Below the pieces are notes generated by a model. The model did not search any database. It worked only from the letters and a program-made list of their open reading frames with translations, and was not told where the DNA came from. Below, piece by piece: positions 43,092-51,203 of a stretch of 64,000 bases of DNA. The position numbers and the translations under genes were made by a program. Positions within the stretch are counted from its first letter, which is position 1. Every line of letters starts with the position of its first letter. Source of the DNA: Mesorhizobium plurifarium (GTDB lineage: Bacteria > Pseudomonadota > Alphaproteobacteria > Rhizobiales > Rhizobiaceae); the NCBI GenBank assembly GCA_000824785.1, contig CCNB01000043.1, positions 108,130 to 172,129 of the forward strand. The letters run 5' to 3'.

Positions 43092-44072
43092 TCAGGGCAG
43101 CAGCACGACCTTGCCGGTGGCGCGGCGCTCTTCGAGCAATCGATGCGCCTCGCCTGCCTGATGCAGCGGAAAGCGGCCGCCGATCGCCACCTTCAAGCGG
43201 CTACGCGCCGCAAGGTCGAACAGCTCGGAAAGACTTGTCCTCAAAATGTCTGGAGACAAAAGCGGCAGCAGGGCAAACCCTTTGAGCGCTTGATTGCGGC
43301 CGATCATCGCCTCGAGGTCCGAAGCCGACAGTTGAAACCGGCCGAGCGCCGCAAACACCAGCTCGCCGCCGGGTGCCAGGACGTCGAGAAATTGCTTGGT
43401 CAATGCGCCGCCGACAGTGTCGTAGACGATTTCGGCGCCTGCGCCATCGCTCGCTTCGCGGACTCGCGCCGGCCAGTCCGGCGCGCTGGAGTCGATTGCC
43501 ACATCGGCGCCGAGCGAGAGGGCGAAATCCCGCTTGGCGGCCCCGCCGGCCAGCGCGACCGCGCGACGAGCGCCCTGCCCTTTGGCCAATTGGATCAGCA
43601 GCGAGCCGACGCCACCGGCGGCAGCGGGAACCAGCACCGTCCTGCCGGCCGGCGGGCTTTGCCGCGTGAGACGCAAGGCGGTCAGCCCCTGCACCATTAG
43701 GGCGGTCGCATCTCCGAAGGAAAGCACATCCGGCAGCGGCACGATGAGGCTGGCATCGATCGCCACATAGTCGGCATAGCCGCCGAACGGCCGGACCGAC
43801 ACGAACAGCGGCGCCGCCACGCGGCGTCCGAACAGGCCCGGATCTACTCCCTCGCCGACCGCCTCGACCGTGCCGGCGACTTCGACGCCGGGGAACGCCG
43901 GCAGGCTCGGCGTGGCCGCGTAGCGATCCGCGCGCATCAGCACCTCGAAGAAGTTGATGCCGGCCGCTTCCACCTTGACCAGCACCTCGCCGGCTTGCGC
44001 GACGGGCGTCGGCACGTCGACGACCTCCATCACCTCCGGACCGCCGAAGCGGTTGAACTGCACGGCTTTCAT
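43092..44072 (-). CDS. zinc-independent quinone oxidoreductase/alcohol dehydrogenase family protein
   Basis: A 326-residue MDR protein of the quinone oxidoreductase group. It starts MKAVQFNRFGGPEVMEVVDV, has the NADPH motif AAAGGVGSLLIQLAKGQGAR, and lacks zinc ligands. It probably reduces quinones or enones with NADPH. It is divergent from an HxlR regulator 98 bp away, which probably controls it. Confidence 0.9.
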   Translation of the reverse strand: MKAVQFNRFGGPEVMEVVDVPTPVAQAGEVLVKVEAAGINFFEVLMRADRYAATPSLPAFPGVEVAGTVEAVGEGVDPGLFGRRVAAPLFVSVRPFGGYADYVAIDASLIVPLPDVLSFGDATALMVQGLTALRLTRQSPPAGRTVLVPAAAGGVGSLLIQLAKGQGARRAVALAGGAAKRDFALSLGADVAIDSSAPDWPARVREASDGAGAEIVYDTVGGALTKQFLDVLAPGGELVFAALGRFQLSASDLEAMIGRNQALKGFALLPLLSPDILRTSLSELFDLAARSRLKVAIGGRFPLHQAGEAHRLLEERRATGKVVLLP

Positions 44073-44170
44073 GGCAGGGCTCCGATTGCTATGGCGTCAG
44101 CCGGTCTTTGCCACTATCTGCGCAGTCGCCGCTACACACGGATTTGTCCGCTGCACACCAGGAGGTGACC

Positions 44171-44578
44171 ATGGCCCCAATCACCAAGAAACGCGTGATC
44201 AAGCGACTGCCGATGCTCCCCGCCGAACGCGCGCTGAAAGTGATCTCAGGTCGCTGGAAAGCGGTGATCCTCTACTATCTCTTCGACGGTCCGCGTCGGC
44301 TTTCGGCACTCAAGGCGCTGATGCCCGGCATTACCCAGAAGGTGTTGATCGACCAGCTGCGCGAGATGGAGGAGCATGGCCTCGTCAGCCGCGAGATCTT
44401 CGCCGAGATCCCGGCGCGCGTCGAATATTCAGCGACGCGGCTCGGCCTCAGCCTCGAGCCGATCCTGCTCGCGCTCTGTCAGTGGGGACAGCACCACGCC
44501 GACGAATTGGACGAGCGGTCGCATCTTGCCGACTGCATCATCAGGCCAAGGCGCGCCACCGAGGCTGCCCCGAATTAA
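44171..44578 (+). CDS. HxlR family transcriptional regulator
   Basis: A 135-residue winged-helix regulator: ALKVISGRWKAVILYYLFDG, RRLSALKALMPGITQKVLID, QLREMEEHGLVSREIFAEIP, VEYSATRLGLSLEPIL, the HxlR signature. It has no conserved N-terminal cysteine (unlike redox-sensing HypR/YodB), so the signal is unknown. The ATG at 44171 has AGGAGGTGACC upstream. It is divergent from the quinone oxidoreductase gene. Confidence 0.9.
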   Translation: MAPITKKRVIKRLPMLPAERALKVISGRWKAVILYYLFDGPRRLSALKALMPGITQKVLIDQLREMEEHGLVSREIFAEIPARVEYSATRLGLSLEPILLALCQWGQHHADELDERSHLADCIIRPRRATEAAPN

Positions 44579-44704
44579 AAAGGGCGGCGCAAGCGGTGGC
44601 TTGCCGTAGATGTCACGCAAATTTGGGACTGATCGCCAAGCGCTGCCAAAATCACGGGACATTGGAGCGCGAAGCAAAGGCGCTTAGTGCCTATAGCTGT
44701 TTGG

Positions 44705-45070
44705 CTATTCCCGGACGAAGGTGTCGAGGCTGGTGCCGAAGGCACGCCAGGTTCCGACCTGCTTGCGGGAAGCGATTTCGCCCTCCTTGCCGGTGATGGT
44801 GCTGCCTGCCACCGTCAGCCACATCGTCTCCAGTTTGCCGTCCCGCAATATGCCGGTGTAGCTCACCGCGGCGGGGCCGGCCGTGCCCTCGCCGGCAGCC
44901 GTCACTCCGATCACGTCGCCATGTGCGATGCCGAATATCGGCACCGTCTGTCCATAGAAGCTGCTGTCTTCGAGCGTCGTGCGAAACGTGCCTTCAATCC
45001 GGCCACCGTCCTCGCCGGTTATGTCGAGGACGGACCCATACTGATTACGCCATCTGCCAAGCCAAGGCAT
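44705..45070 (-). CDS. avidin-like protein without signal peptide
   Basis: A 121-residue protein with an avidin/streptavidin pattern. It starts MPWLGRWRNQYGSVLDITGE and has GTFRTTLEDSSFYG, ETMWLTVAGSTITG and VGTWRAFGTSLDTFVRE. By spacing, N9 and S13 match streptavidin N23 and S27, F29 matches Y43, W84 matches W108, W108 matches W120 and D116 matches D128. The residues matching W79, W92, S88 and T90 are not conserved (G60, Y71, A67, V69), so biotin binding would be weak or different. No signal peptide is seen. The ATG at 45070 has GGAGGAGCGG upstream. Confidence 0.8.
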   Translation of the reverse strand: MPWLGRWRNQYGSVLDITGEDGGRIEGTFRTTLEDSSFYGQTVPIFGIAHGDVIGVTAAGEGTAGPAAVSYTGILRDGKLETMWLTVAGSTITGKEGEIASRKQVGTWRAFGTSLDTFVRE

Positions 45071-45200
45071 TCCGCTCCTCCACGACTGTCTTCGTCTCCT
45101 GCGGATTCGGGCCTGCATCTAACGCGCCGTTCCGGGCGGTCAAGTGACCGCCAAAACGTGGTCGGGATCCAAGCAAGACAGGCAGCTCCGGCACCCGAAA

Positions 45201-45230
45201 ATAAAAAAGGGCGGCGCAAGCGCCGCCCTT
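45201..45230 (-). terminator. rho-independent terminator of the FMN reductase gene
   Basis: On the minus strand the stem AAGGGCGGCG / CGCCGCCCTT with a 4-nt loop is followed by TTTTTTATTTT. It begins 27 nt after the stop of the FMN reductase gene. A degraded half-copy (AAAAAGGGCGGCGCAAGCG) occurs at 44578, after the first HxlR gene. Confidence 0.85.
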
Positions 45231-45256
45231 CGGGAGGATGATTCCACGCAGGCTCG

Positions 45257-45862
45257 TTACGCGGCCTGGGCTTCGCCGGCGATCGCGTCGGCGGCGCGGG
45301 CGGCCTTCAGCACCTTCGCCCACCAGGCGACATCGTTGACGAGTGCTGCGGCCGCCTGGTTCAGGTGCTCGATGTCCTCGAGCTTCTTCTCGCCCTGGCG
45401 GACAGCCAAGAAATCGCCCCAGGCGATGTGCACGGCCGACTTGACCGGAGCCATCTGCAACTCGACGGCGATCAGGCGGAGCTGTTCGACCGCGCGGGCG
45501 CCGCCGACCGAGCCGTAGCCGACGAAGCCGGCCGGCTTCTTGTTCCATTCATTGGCGGCGTAATCGATGGCGTTCTTCAGGACGCCGGTCGGCGCGTGAT
45601 TGTATTCGGCGGCGGTGAAGATGAAGCCGTCGAACTCGGCGACCTTCTTCTGCCAGCGCTGCGCCACTTCGTTCTGCGACGGCGCCCAGGCTGAGGAAGC
45701 GACCTCGTCGAAAAAGGGCAGCGGCCAGTCGCGCAGATCGACGATCTCGACGTCGATATCGGCATGCGCCTTGGCAATCTTGGCAATCCACTGCGTCGGC
45801 ACGTCGGCGAAGCGGGCGGCGCGCGTCGAACCGACGACAATGGCGATTTTGGGCTTGGACAT
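45257..45862 (-). CDS. NADPH-dependent FMN reductase family protein
   Basis: A 201-residue flavodoxin-fold enzyme: IAIVVGSTRAARFADVPTQW (FMN phosphate site), EYNHAPTGVLKNAIDYAANE (conserved YNH..P..LKNAIDY), VGYGSVGGARAVEQLRLIAV. It probably reduces FMN, quinones or azo compounds with NAD(P)H. The ATG at 45862 begins MSKPKIAIVVGSTR. It is divergent from a second HxlR regulator and followed by a terminator. Confidence 0.92.
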   Translation of the reverse strand: MSKPKIAIVVGSTRAARFADVPTQWIAKIAKAHADIDVEIVDLRDWPLPFFDEVASSAWAPSQNEVAQRWQKKVAEFDGFIFTAAEYNHAPTGVLKNAIDYAANEWNKKPAGFVGYGSVGGARAVEQLRLIAVELQMAPVKSAVHIAWGDFLAVRQGEKKLEDIEHLNQAAAALVNDVAWWAKVLKAARAADAIAGEAQAA

Positions 45863-45888
45863 AAGGGGCTCTCCTTGCGGGAATTTCT

Positions 45889-45905
45889 GGTATCGTTTGG
45901 ATACC
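45889..45905. promoter_or_regulatory. putative HxlR operator between the reductase and regulator genes
   Basis: GGTATC and GATACC form a 6-bp inverted repeat with a 5-bp spacer; a further GTGATAC lies 15-20 bp beyond. It is centred between the divergent reductase and HxlR genes, so it is a natural site for the regulator. Confidence 0.55.
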
Positions 45906-45952
45906 GGCGCTATATGTGATACTGACAAATTGGCGCGCAAGGAGGCACGTTT

Positions 45953-46321
45953 TTGTTACTGAGGCACCCGCACATCACCGAGGACTGCCGGGCCGTGTCG
46001 GAAATCCTGCAACGGGTCGGCGACAAATGGACGGTGCTCGTGGTCGGTAAGCTGGGCGACGGCGCGATGCGCTTCAACGAATTGCGCGCCGCCGTCGGCG
46101 GCATTTCGCAAAAGATGCTGACCACCACCTTGCGCGGCCTGGAGCGCGATGGCTTCGTCACGCGCAAGGTGTTTCCGACCATTCCGCCACGTGTCGATTA
46201 CGAGCTGACCGAGCTCGGTCATGAATTGCTCGTGCCGGTCGGCGCACTCGGCGAATGGGCGCGCAAAAACACCAATCGGGTCCGCGAGGCGCGCGCCAAA
46301 TTCGACAGCCAACAGGCCTGA
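45953..46321 (+). CDS. HxlR family transcriptional regulator
   Basis: A 122-residue winged-helix protein with CRAVSEILQRVGDKWTVLVV, FNELRAAVGGISQKMLTTTL, RGLERDGFVTRKVFPTIPPR and VDYELTELGHELL. C13 in EDCRAVSE occupies the N-terminal cysteine position that senses electrophiles and quinones in several HxlR/DUF24 proteins, so redox control of the divergent FMN reductase is a good guess. The start is TTG at 45953, placed by AAGGAGGCACG eight bases upstream. Confidence 0.9.
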   Translation: MLLRHPHITEDCRAVSEILQRVGDKWTVLVVGKLGDGAMRFNELRAAVGGISQKMLTTTLRGLERDGFVTRKVFPTIPPRVDYELTELGHELLVPVGALGEWARKNTNRVREARAKFDSQQA

Positions 46322-46487
46322 ACCCCTTGTAGTTTAAAGGTTTCTGAACCATTGGATGAATCGTACGGCTCGGCCCGGGCTGTCGTACCTTCCGGCTTTG
46401 ATCGGATCCGCCGCGGCCCCGCAGTCAGCCTCGTGTGTCGCCGCGCAACCGTCTCGACAAGGACGACTGTCTTCAGCCGGCCACGGA

Positions 46488-46691
46488 TCAGGCGCTTGGG
46501 ATGGCGCTGCCGCAGCACGTCGTCGAGCAGTTTTCCGGCTGCGCGGCCTTCTTGCCGATCGCCTTCAAGTCCCTCGCGCATGCGACGCGCGGAAGGTCTC
46601 TCCTGACCTCCATATAGGCCGTTATGCCAAGCAGGCAGACCAGGGCGACAAGGGCTACGACGAGCCACCCGTTCAGCATATGTTGACGCAT
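46488..46691 (-). CDS. small single-helix membrane protein
   Basis: A 67-residue protein MRQHMLNGWLVVALVALVCL, followed by LGITAYMEVRRDLPRVACAR: one transmembrane helix then a Cys-containing soluble tail. The start is supported by GGCGGAGGAAAGACA just upstream of the ATG at 46691. The tail (AAQPENCSTTCCGSAIPSA) reads poorly and could reflect decay. The function is unknown. Confidence 0.45.
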   Translation of the reverse strand: MRQHMLNGWLVVALVALVCLLGITAYMEVRRDLPRVACARDLKAIGKKAAQPENCSTTCCGSAIPSA

Positions 46692-46809
46692 TGTCTTTCC
46701 TCCGCCACCCCCAAAGTGGGCGGGGAAGGCAACCATTGGATGTCGCGGAGCTCGTCTCCCGCGCGGGCGTTGTTACAAATCGCGGGGTTTGGGAGAATCG
46801 GAGGTCGCG

Positions 46810-47205
46810 TCAGGCCTCGGCCGGAACCGGCTTCGGCTTGCCTTCGCCGTCGAGCGCCACCATGACGAAATCGGCATGGGTGACCTTCTCCATCAGGTCG
46901 GAAAGGTAACGCTGCGCCCAGGCTTCGACCTTGAGCACCATCGAGGTGCGGCCGACGCGTTCGACATGGGTGTAGATGCAGAGCGTGTCGCCGATCTTCA
47001 TCGCCTTGGCGAAAGACATCTCCTTCACAGCCGCCGTCACGACGCGCCCCTTGGCGCGCTCGGCGGCGCGGATACCGCAGGCAAGGTCCATCTGCGCCAT
47101 CACCCAGCCGCCGAAGATGTCGCCGGCGGCATTGGCGTCGGACGGCATGGCGAGCGTCCTCAGCGTGAGATCGCCAAGAGGTTTTCCGTCCGCGTAATGC
47201 ACCAT
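46810..47205 (-). CDS. acyl-CoA thioesterase (hotdog fold, YciA type)
   Basis: A 131-residue hotdog protein: LRTLAMPSDANAAGDIFGGW with the active-site N-x-x-x-D (NAAGD) and the downstream VMAQMDLACGIRAAERAKG, then TLCIYTHVERVGRTSMVLKV. It hydrolyses acyl-CoAs, probably short to medium chain. It starts ATG 47205 and is divergent from the GMC gene. Confidence 0.9.
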   Translation of the reverse strand: MVHYADGKPLGDLTLRTLAMPSDANAAGDIFGGWVMAQMDLACGIRAAERAKGRVVTAAVKEMSFAKAMKIGDTLCIYTHVERVGRTSMVLKVEAWAQRYLSDLMEKVTHADFVMVALDGEGKPKPVPAEA

Positions 47206-47393
47206 GGCGAAATCCTTGGGAGGTCAGTTGTTGTTGCGTAGCAATGCGACCGCCATGTCGCAAGCTCTGGTGAAAGCGAAATGTGCGCCACCGCGCCGGT
47301 CGCTTTTTTCACAAGCCATGCCGGAAGCCACGGCGACGCCGCGAGCCGGCAATGTCTAGGGTAAGCCCGACATTGCGGAGCCCGCCCTTCCAT

Positions 47394-49010
47394 ATGCAGA
47401 CTTATGATTTCATCGTCGTCGGCTCCGGTTCGGCCGGTTCGGTCGTTGCCGACAGGCTTTCGGCGTCGGGCCGCTTCTCGGTGCTGGTGCTGGAGGCTGG
47501 CGGAACCGACCGAAGGTTCTACGTCCAGATGCCGCTCGGCTACGGCAAGACCTTCTTCGACCCGGCCGTCAACTGGAACTACAAGACCGAGCCGGATCCC
47601 GGTCTCGCCGGCAATGCCGACCATTGGCCGCGCGGCAAGCTGCTTGGCGGCTCGAGCTCGATCAACGCCATGGTCTTCATCCGCGGCGCGCGCGAGGATT
47701 TCGATGCCTGGGCCGCCGCCGGCAATCCCGGCTGGGCCTATGACGACCTGCTGCCCTCCTTCAAGGCGATGGAAGACAATGCTGCCGGCGCCGACCAATG
47801 GCGCGGCGTCGGCGGCCCCTTGCGCGTCACCGATTGTTCGCGCGCCGTGCACCCGCTGACCAAGCGCTATCTCGCCGCCGCCGAACAGGCGGGCCTGCCG
47901 TTCAATCCGGATTTCAACGGCGCCTCCCAGGAAGGCGTCGGCGTCTACCAGATCACGACCAGGAACGGCCGCCGCATGTCGGCGGCCCGCGCCTTCCTGC
48001 GGCCGGCGATGAAGCGCGCCAACGTCCGTGTCGAGACCAACGCCCTGGCGACCAAGATCCTGTTCGAGGGCAAGCGAGCCGTCGGCGTCGAATACGAGCA
48101 GAACGGGCAGAAGAAGACGGCGCGCGCGAGCCGCGAGGTGATCCTCTCCGGCGGCTCGATCAACTCGCCGCAACTGCTGCAGCTCTCCGGTGTCGGCCCC
48201 GCGACGCTGCTGGCTGGTCTCGGCATCCCGGTCGTCCACGCCAACGACAATGTCGGCGCCAATCTGCAGGACCATGTCGGCATCAACTACACCTTCAAGG
48301 GCAAGCTGCCGACGCTGAACCAGATCCTGCGGCCATGGTGGGGCAAGCTTCTGGTCGGCATGCAATACATCCTCTTGCGCTCCGGTCCGCTGTCGCTGTC
48401 GATGAACAATGCCGGCGGCTTCTTCCGCACCGATCCGTCGATGATGCGGCCGAACATGCAGCTCTATTTCCAGGCTTTCTCGACCGTCATCCCGAAGAGC
48501 GGCGAGCGTCCGATCCTGACGCCCGACCCGTGGCCGGGTTTCTCGATCGGCCTGTCCAACTGCCGGCCTTCGAGCCGCGGCGAGATCATGATCCGCTCGA
48601 GCAATCCGCGCGACTATCCGAGGATCACCGCGAATGCCTATTCGACCAATGCCGATGTCGACGAGATGCTGGCGGCGGTGAAGTTCGTGCGCAAGATCGC
48701 CGCGATGCCGGCCATGGCCGAGATCATCGAGGAAGAGGTGCTGCCAGGACCGTCGGTCCAGTCGGACGCCGACCTGATCCAGGATTTCAGGAAACGCTCG
48801 GGGACCGTCTACCACCCGGTCTCGACCTGCCGCATGGGGCCTGATGCATCACGCGCCGTCGTCGATCCACGGCTTCGGGTGCATGGGCTCGAGGGCCTGC
48901 GCGTCATCGACGCGTCGATCTTTCCTGACAACATCACGGGCAACACCAACGCCGCCTCGATCCTGACCGGATGGAAAGGCGCCGACCTGGTTCTGGAGGA
49001 TCAGAAATGA
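47394..49010 (+). CDS. GMC family FAD-dependent oxidoreductase (choline dehydrogenase-like)
   Basis: A 538-residue flavoprotein: MQTYDFIVVGSGSAGSVVAD (FAD motif), GKLLGGSSSINAMVFIRGAR (PS00623), GGSINSPQLLQLSGVGP (PS00624) and the C-terminal active-site YHPVSTCRMGPDASRAVVDP and NTNAASI. It oxidises an alcohol, possibly a polyol or sugar derivative, with an unknown acceptor. The ATG at 47394 is taken. The gene overlaps the next by four bases (ATGA at 49007). Confidence 0.9.
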   Translation: MQTYDFIVVGSGSAGSVVADRLSASGRFSVLVLEAGGTDRRFYVQMPLGYGKTFFDPAVNWNYKTEPDPGLAGNADHWPRGKLLGGSSSINAMVFIRGAREDFDAWAAAGNPGWAYDDLLPSFKAMEDNAAGADQWRGVGGPLRVTDCSRAVHPLTKRYLAAAEQAGLPFNPDFNGASQEGVGVYQITTRNGRRMSAARAFLRPAMKRANVRVETNALATKILFEGKRAVGVEYEQNGQKKTARASREVILSGGSINSPQLLQLSGVGPATLLAGLGIPVVHANDNVGANLQDHVGINYTFKGKLPTLNQILRPWWGKLLVGMQYILLRSGPLSLSMNNAGGFFRTDPSMMRPNMQLYFQAFSTVIPKSGERPILTPDPWPGFSIGLSNCRPSSRGEIMIRSSNPRDYPRITANAYSTNADVDEMLAAVKFVRKIAAMPAMAEIIEEEVLPGPSVQSDADLIQDFRKRSGTVYHPVSTCRMGPDASRAVVDPRLRVHGLEGLRVIDASIFPDNITGNTNAASILTGWKGADLVLEDQK

Positions 49011-50218
49011 AAATCACCGACGTCAAGACCTGGGTTGTCGGCAACCCGCCGCCCGGCATCGGCGGCAAGTATTTCATCTTCGTCAAGCTCACCACCGATG
49101 GCGGCGTCGTCGGCTATGGCGAAGCCTACAACGCGACCTTCTCGGCGCATGTCACCGCCAAGATGATCGAGGACATGGCCGAACGCTATTTCGTCGGCCG
49201 CGATCCGCACGACATCGAGAATTTCTTCCGCCGCGCCTATTCCTCCGGCTTCACCCAGCGCCCCGACGTCTCCGGCATGGGCTGCTTCTCGGCGCTGGAA
49301 ATGGCCTGCTGGGACATCGTCGGCAAGGAAGCCGGCAAGCCGATCTACAAGCTGCTCGGCGGCCAGGTGCACGAGACGCTGCGCTCCTACACCTATCTCT
49401 ATCCGCACACCGGCAGCGTCCATTCGGAAGATGCGCGCGGCCAGAATGTCTACAACGACCCCGATATGGCAGCGGCCTGCGCGCTCGAATATGTCGAGCA
49501 GGGCTTCAACGCCGTGAAGCTCGACCCGGCCGGTCCCTACACCGCCTATGACGGCCACCAGCCGCGCCTGATCGACATCGACCTGTCGGCGCGCATGACC
49601 AAGGCGATCCGCGAGGCGGTCGGCACCAGGGCCGATATCCTGTTCGGCACGCATGGCCAGTTCACGGCTTCGGGCGCGCTGCGCATGGCGCGCGCCATCG
49701 AGCCCTACGATCCGCTGTGGTTCGAGGAGCCGGTGCCGCCTGATATGCCCGAGGTGATGGCTCAGGTCGCCCGCCAGACCTCGATCCCCATCGCTACCGG
49801 GGAGCGGCTGACGACGAAATCCGAATTCGCCCGCGTCATCGAGAACCGCGCCGCCACCATCCTGCAGCCGGACCTCGGCCGCTCCGGCGGCATCCTCGAA
49901 ACCAAGAAGATCGCCGCCATGGCCGAGGCCTACCATATCCAGGTCGCGCCCCACTGCTATTGCGGCCCGATCGTCGGCGCCGCCAACATCCAGCTGGCCG
50001 TGACGCTGCCCAACTTCCTCATCCTGGAATCGTTGAAGCAGTGGGACGGCTTTCACGCCACGCTGCTCAAGAAGAAGATCGAATGGCAGGACGGCAACGT
50101 CATCCCGTCGAAAGAGCCCGGCCTCGGCGTCGAGCTCGACGAGGCGGTCTGCGACGCGCACCCCTACAGCGGCAAGGACCTGCATCTGCAGATGATGCAG
50201 ACGCCGCTGATGCCGTGA
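49007..50218 (+). CDS. enolase superfamily sugar-acid dehydratase/cycloisomerase
   Basis: A 403-residue mandelate racemase/muconate-lactonising family enzyme. It has an N-terminal capping domain (MKITDVKTWVVGNPPPGIGG) and a barrel domain: GFNAVKLDPAGPYTAYDGHQ, DILFGTHGQFTASGALRMAR, WFEEPVPPDMPEVM, IATGERLTTKSEFARVI, DLGRSGGILETKKIA and the HCYCGPIVGAANIQLA lid with catalytic His. It resembles D-galactonate dehydratase or galactarolactone cycloisomerase relatives. It overlaps both neighbours (ATGA with the GMC gene, GTGA with the next gene). Confidence 0.85.
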   Translation: MKITDVKTWVVGNPPPGIGGKYFIFVKLTTDGGVVGYGEAYNATFSAHVTAKMIEDMAERYFVGRDPHDIENFFRRAYSSGFTQRPDVSGMGCFSALEMACWDIVGKEAGKPIYKLLGGQVHETLRSYTYLYPHTGSVHSEDARGQNVYNDPDMAAACALEYVEQGFNAVKLDPAGPYTAYDGHQPRLIDIDLSARMTKAIREAVGTRADILFGTHGQFTASGALRMARAIEPYDPLWFEEPVPPDMPEVMAQVARQTSIPIATGERLTTKSEFARVIENRAATILQPDLGRSGGILETKKIAAMAEAYHIQVAPHCYCGPIVGAANIQLAVTLPNFLILESLKQWDGFHATLLKKKIEWQDGNVIPSKEPGLGVELDEAVCDAHPYSGKDLHLQMMQTPLMP

Positions 50219-51132
50219 CCCTCGCCTACGCCTTCATCGGCCTTGGCCATCTCGGCGGCAATCTTGCCGCCAGCCTGCTGCGCAGGGGTTTTGCCGTCAC
50301 CGTCGTCGATCGTGAGCCGGCGGCGGTCGAGCGCCTCGTCGCGCTCGGCGCCACGGCGGCGGCGAGCCCCGCCGAGGCCGCTGCCCGTGCCGGCAACGCG
50401 ATCACCTGCCTGCCCTCGCCGAAGGTCAGCGAGGCGGTGCTCGCCGGCCCGGACGGATTGCTCCAGGGCCTGCCCAAGGGCGGCACCTGGATCGAGATGT
50501 CGACCAATGGCCGCGACGAGATTGTTCGCCTCGCAGCCCTCGTCTCGGCCAAGGGCATCGAGACGCTGGAATGTCCGGTGACCGGCGGAGTGCATCTGGC
50601 CGCGGCGGGCAAGATCACGGCGCTGGTCGGCGGCGATGCGGCGCTCTACGAACGGCATCGCCCGGCCATCGAAGCGATGTGCGCGAAGTCGTTCCTGATG
50701 GGGCCGGTCGGCTCGGCGGCGGTGATCAAGGTCATCACCAATATGCTGGCCTTCATCCATCTGGTCGCCGCCGGCGAGGCGCTGATGCTCGCCAAACAGG
50801 GCGGGCTCGACCTCGCCCAGGCCTACCACGCCATCGTCGCCTCGTCCGGCAACAGCTTCGTCCATGAGACCGAAAGCCAGCTCGTGCTCAACGGCTCCTA
50901 CGACATCGGCTTCACCATGGACCTGGCGCTGAAGGATCTCGGCTTCGCGCTGGCCATGGCCAGGGATTTCGGCGCGCCGCTCGATCTGGCGTCGCGCGTC
51001 AACGCGATTTTCGAGGAAGGCAAGCGCGCCTATGGCGGCGACGCCTGGTCGACCAAGATCGTCAAGCTGCTCGAGGATGCCGTCGGCACGGAGCTTCGCG
51101 CGCCGGGCTTCCCGGCCAGGCTGGAGATATAG
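50215..51132 (+). CDS. NAD(P)-dependent beta-hydroxyacid dehydrogenase (HIBADH family)
   Basis: A 305-residue enzyme with FIGLGHLGGNLAASLLRRGF (Rossmann), ECPVTGGVHLAAAGKITALV (substrate site), KVITNMLAFIHLVAAGEALM (catalytic Lys in KVITN) and LALKDLGFALAMARDFGAPL. It probably oxidises a hydroxy acid produced upstream in the same pathway. The start is GTG at 50215, overlapping the previous stop (GTGA). The three genes look like one catabolic operon for a sugar acid or polyol; no transporter or regulator is attached. Confidence 0.88.
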   Translation: MTLAYAFIGLGHLGGNLAASLLRRGFAVTVVDREPAAVERLVALGATAAASPAEAAARAGNAITCLPSPKVSEAVLAGPDGLLQGLPKGGTWIEMSTNGRDEIVRLAALVSAKGIETLECPVTGGVHLAAAGKITALVGGDAALYERHRPAIEAMCAKSFLMGPVGSAAVIKVITNMLAFIHLVAAGEALMLAKQGGLDLAQAYHAIVASSGNSFVHETESQLVLNGSYDIGFTMDLALKDLGFALAMARDFGAPLDLASRVNAIFEEGKRAYGGDAWSTKIVKLLEDAVGTELRAPGFPARLEI

Positions 51133-51203
51133 CCGACAAATTTTTAGCCAGCCATTTCAAGAGCCTGGCCGCATCGCCGGAATCAGTCCCCGAGGCCGCT
51201 GGT

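Noticed and set aside
46356..46865. 169-residue plus-strand frame
   Set aside because: No domain, no ribosome-binding site, Ala/Arg-rich, overlaps the better-supported small membrane protein and thioesterase genes.
47160..48815. 551-residue minus-strand frame over the GMC gene
   Set aside because: Antisense shadow of a well-supported FAD oxidoreductase; no recognisable domain.
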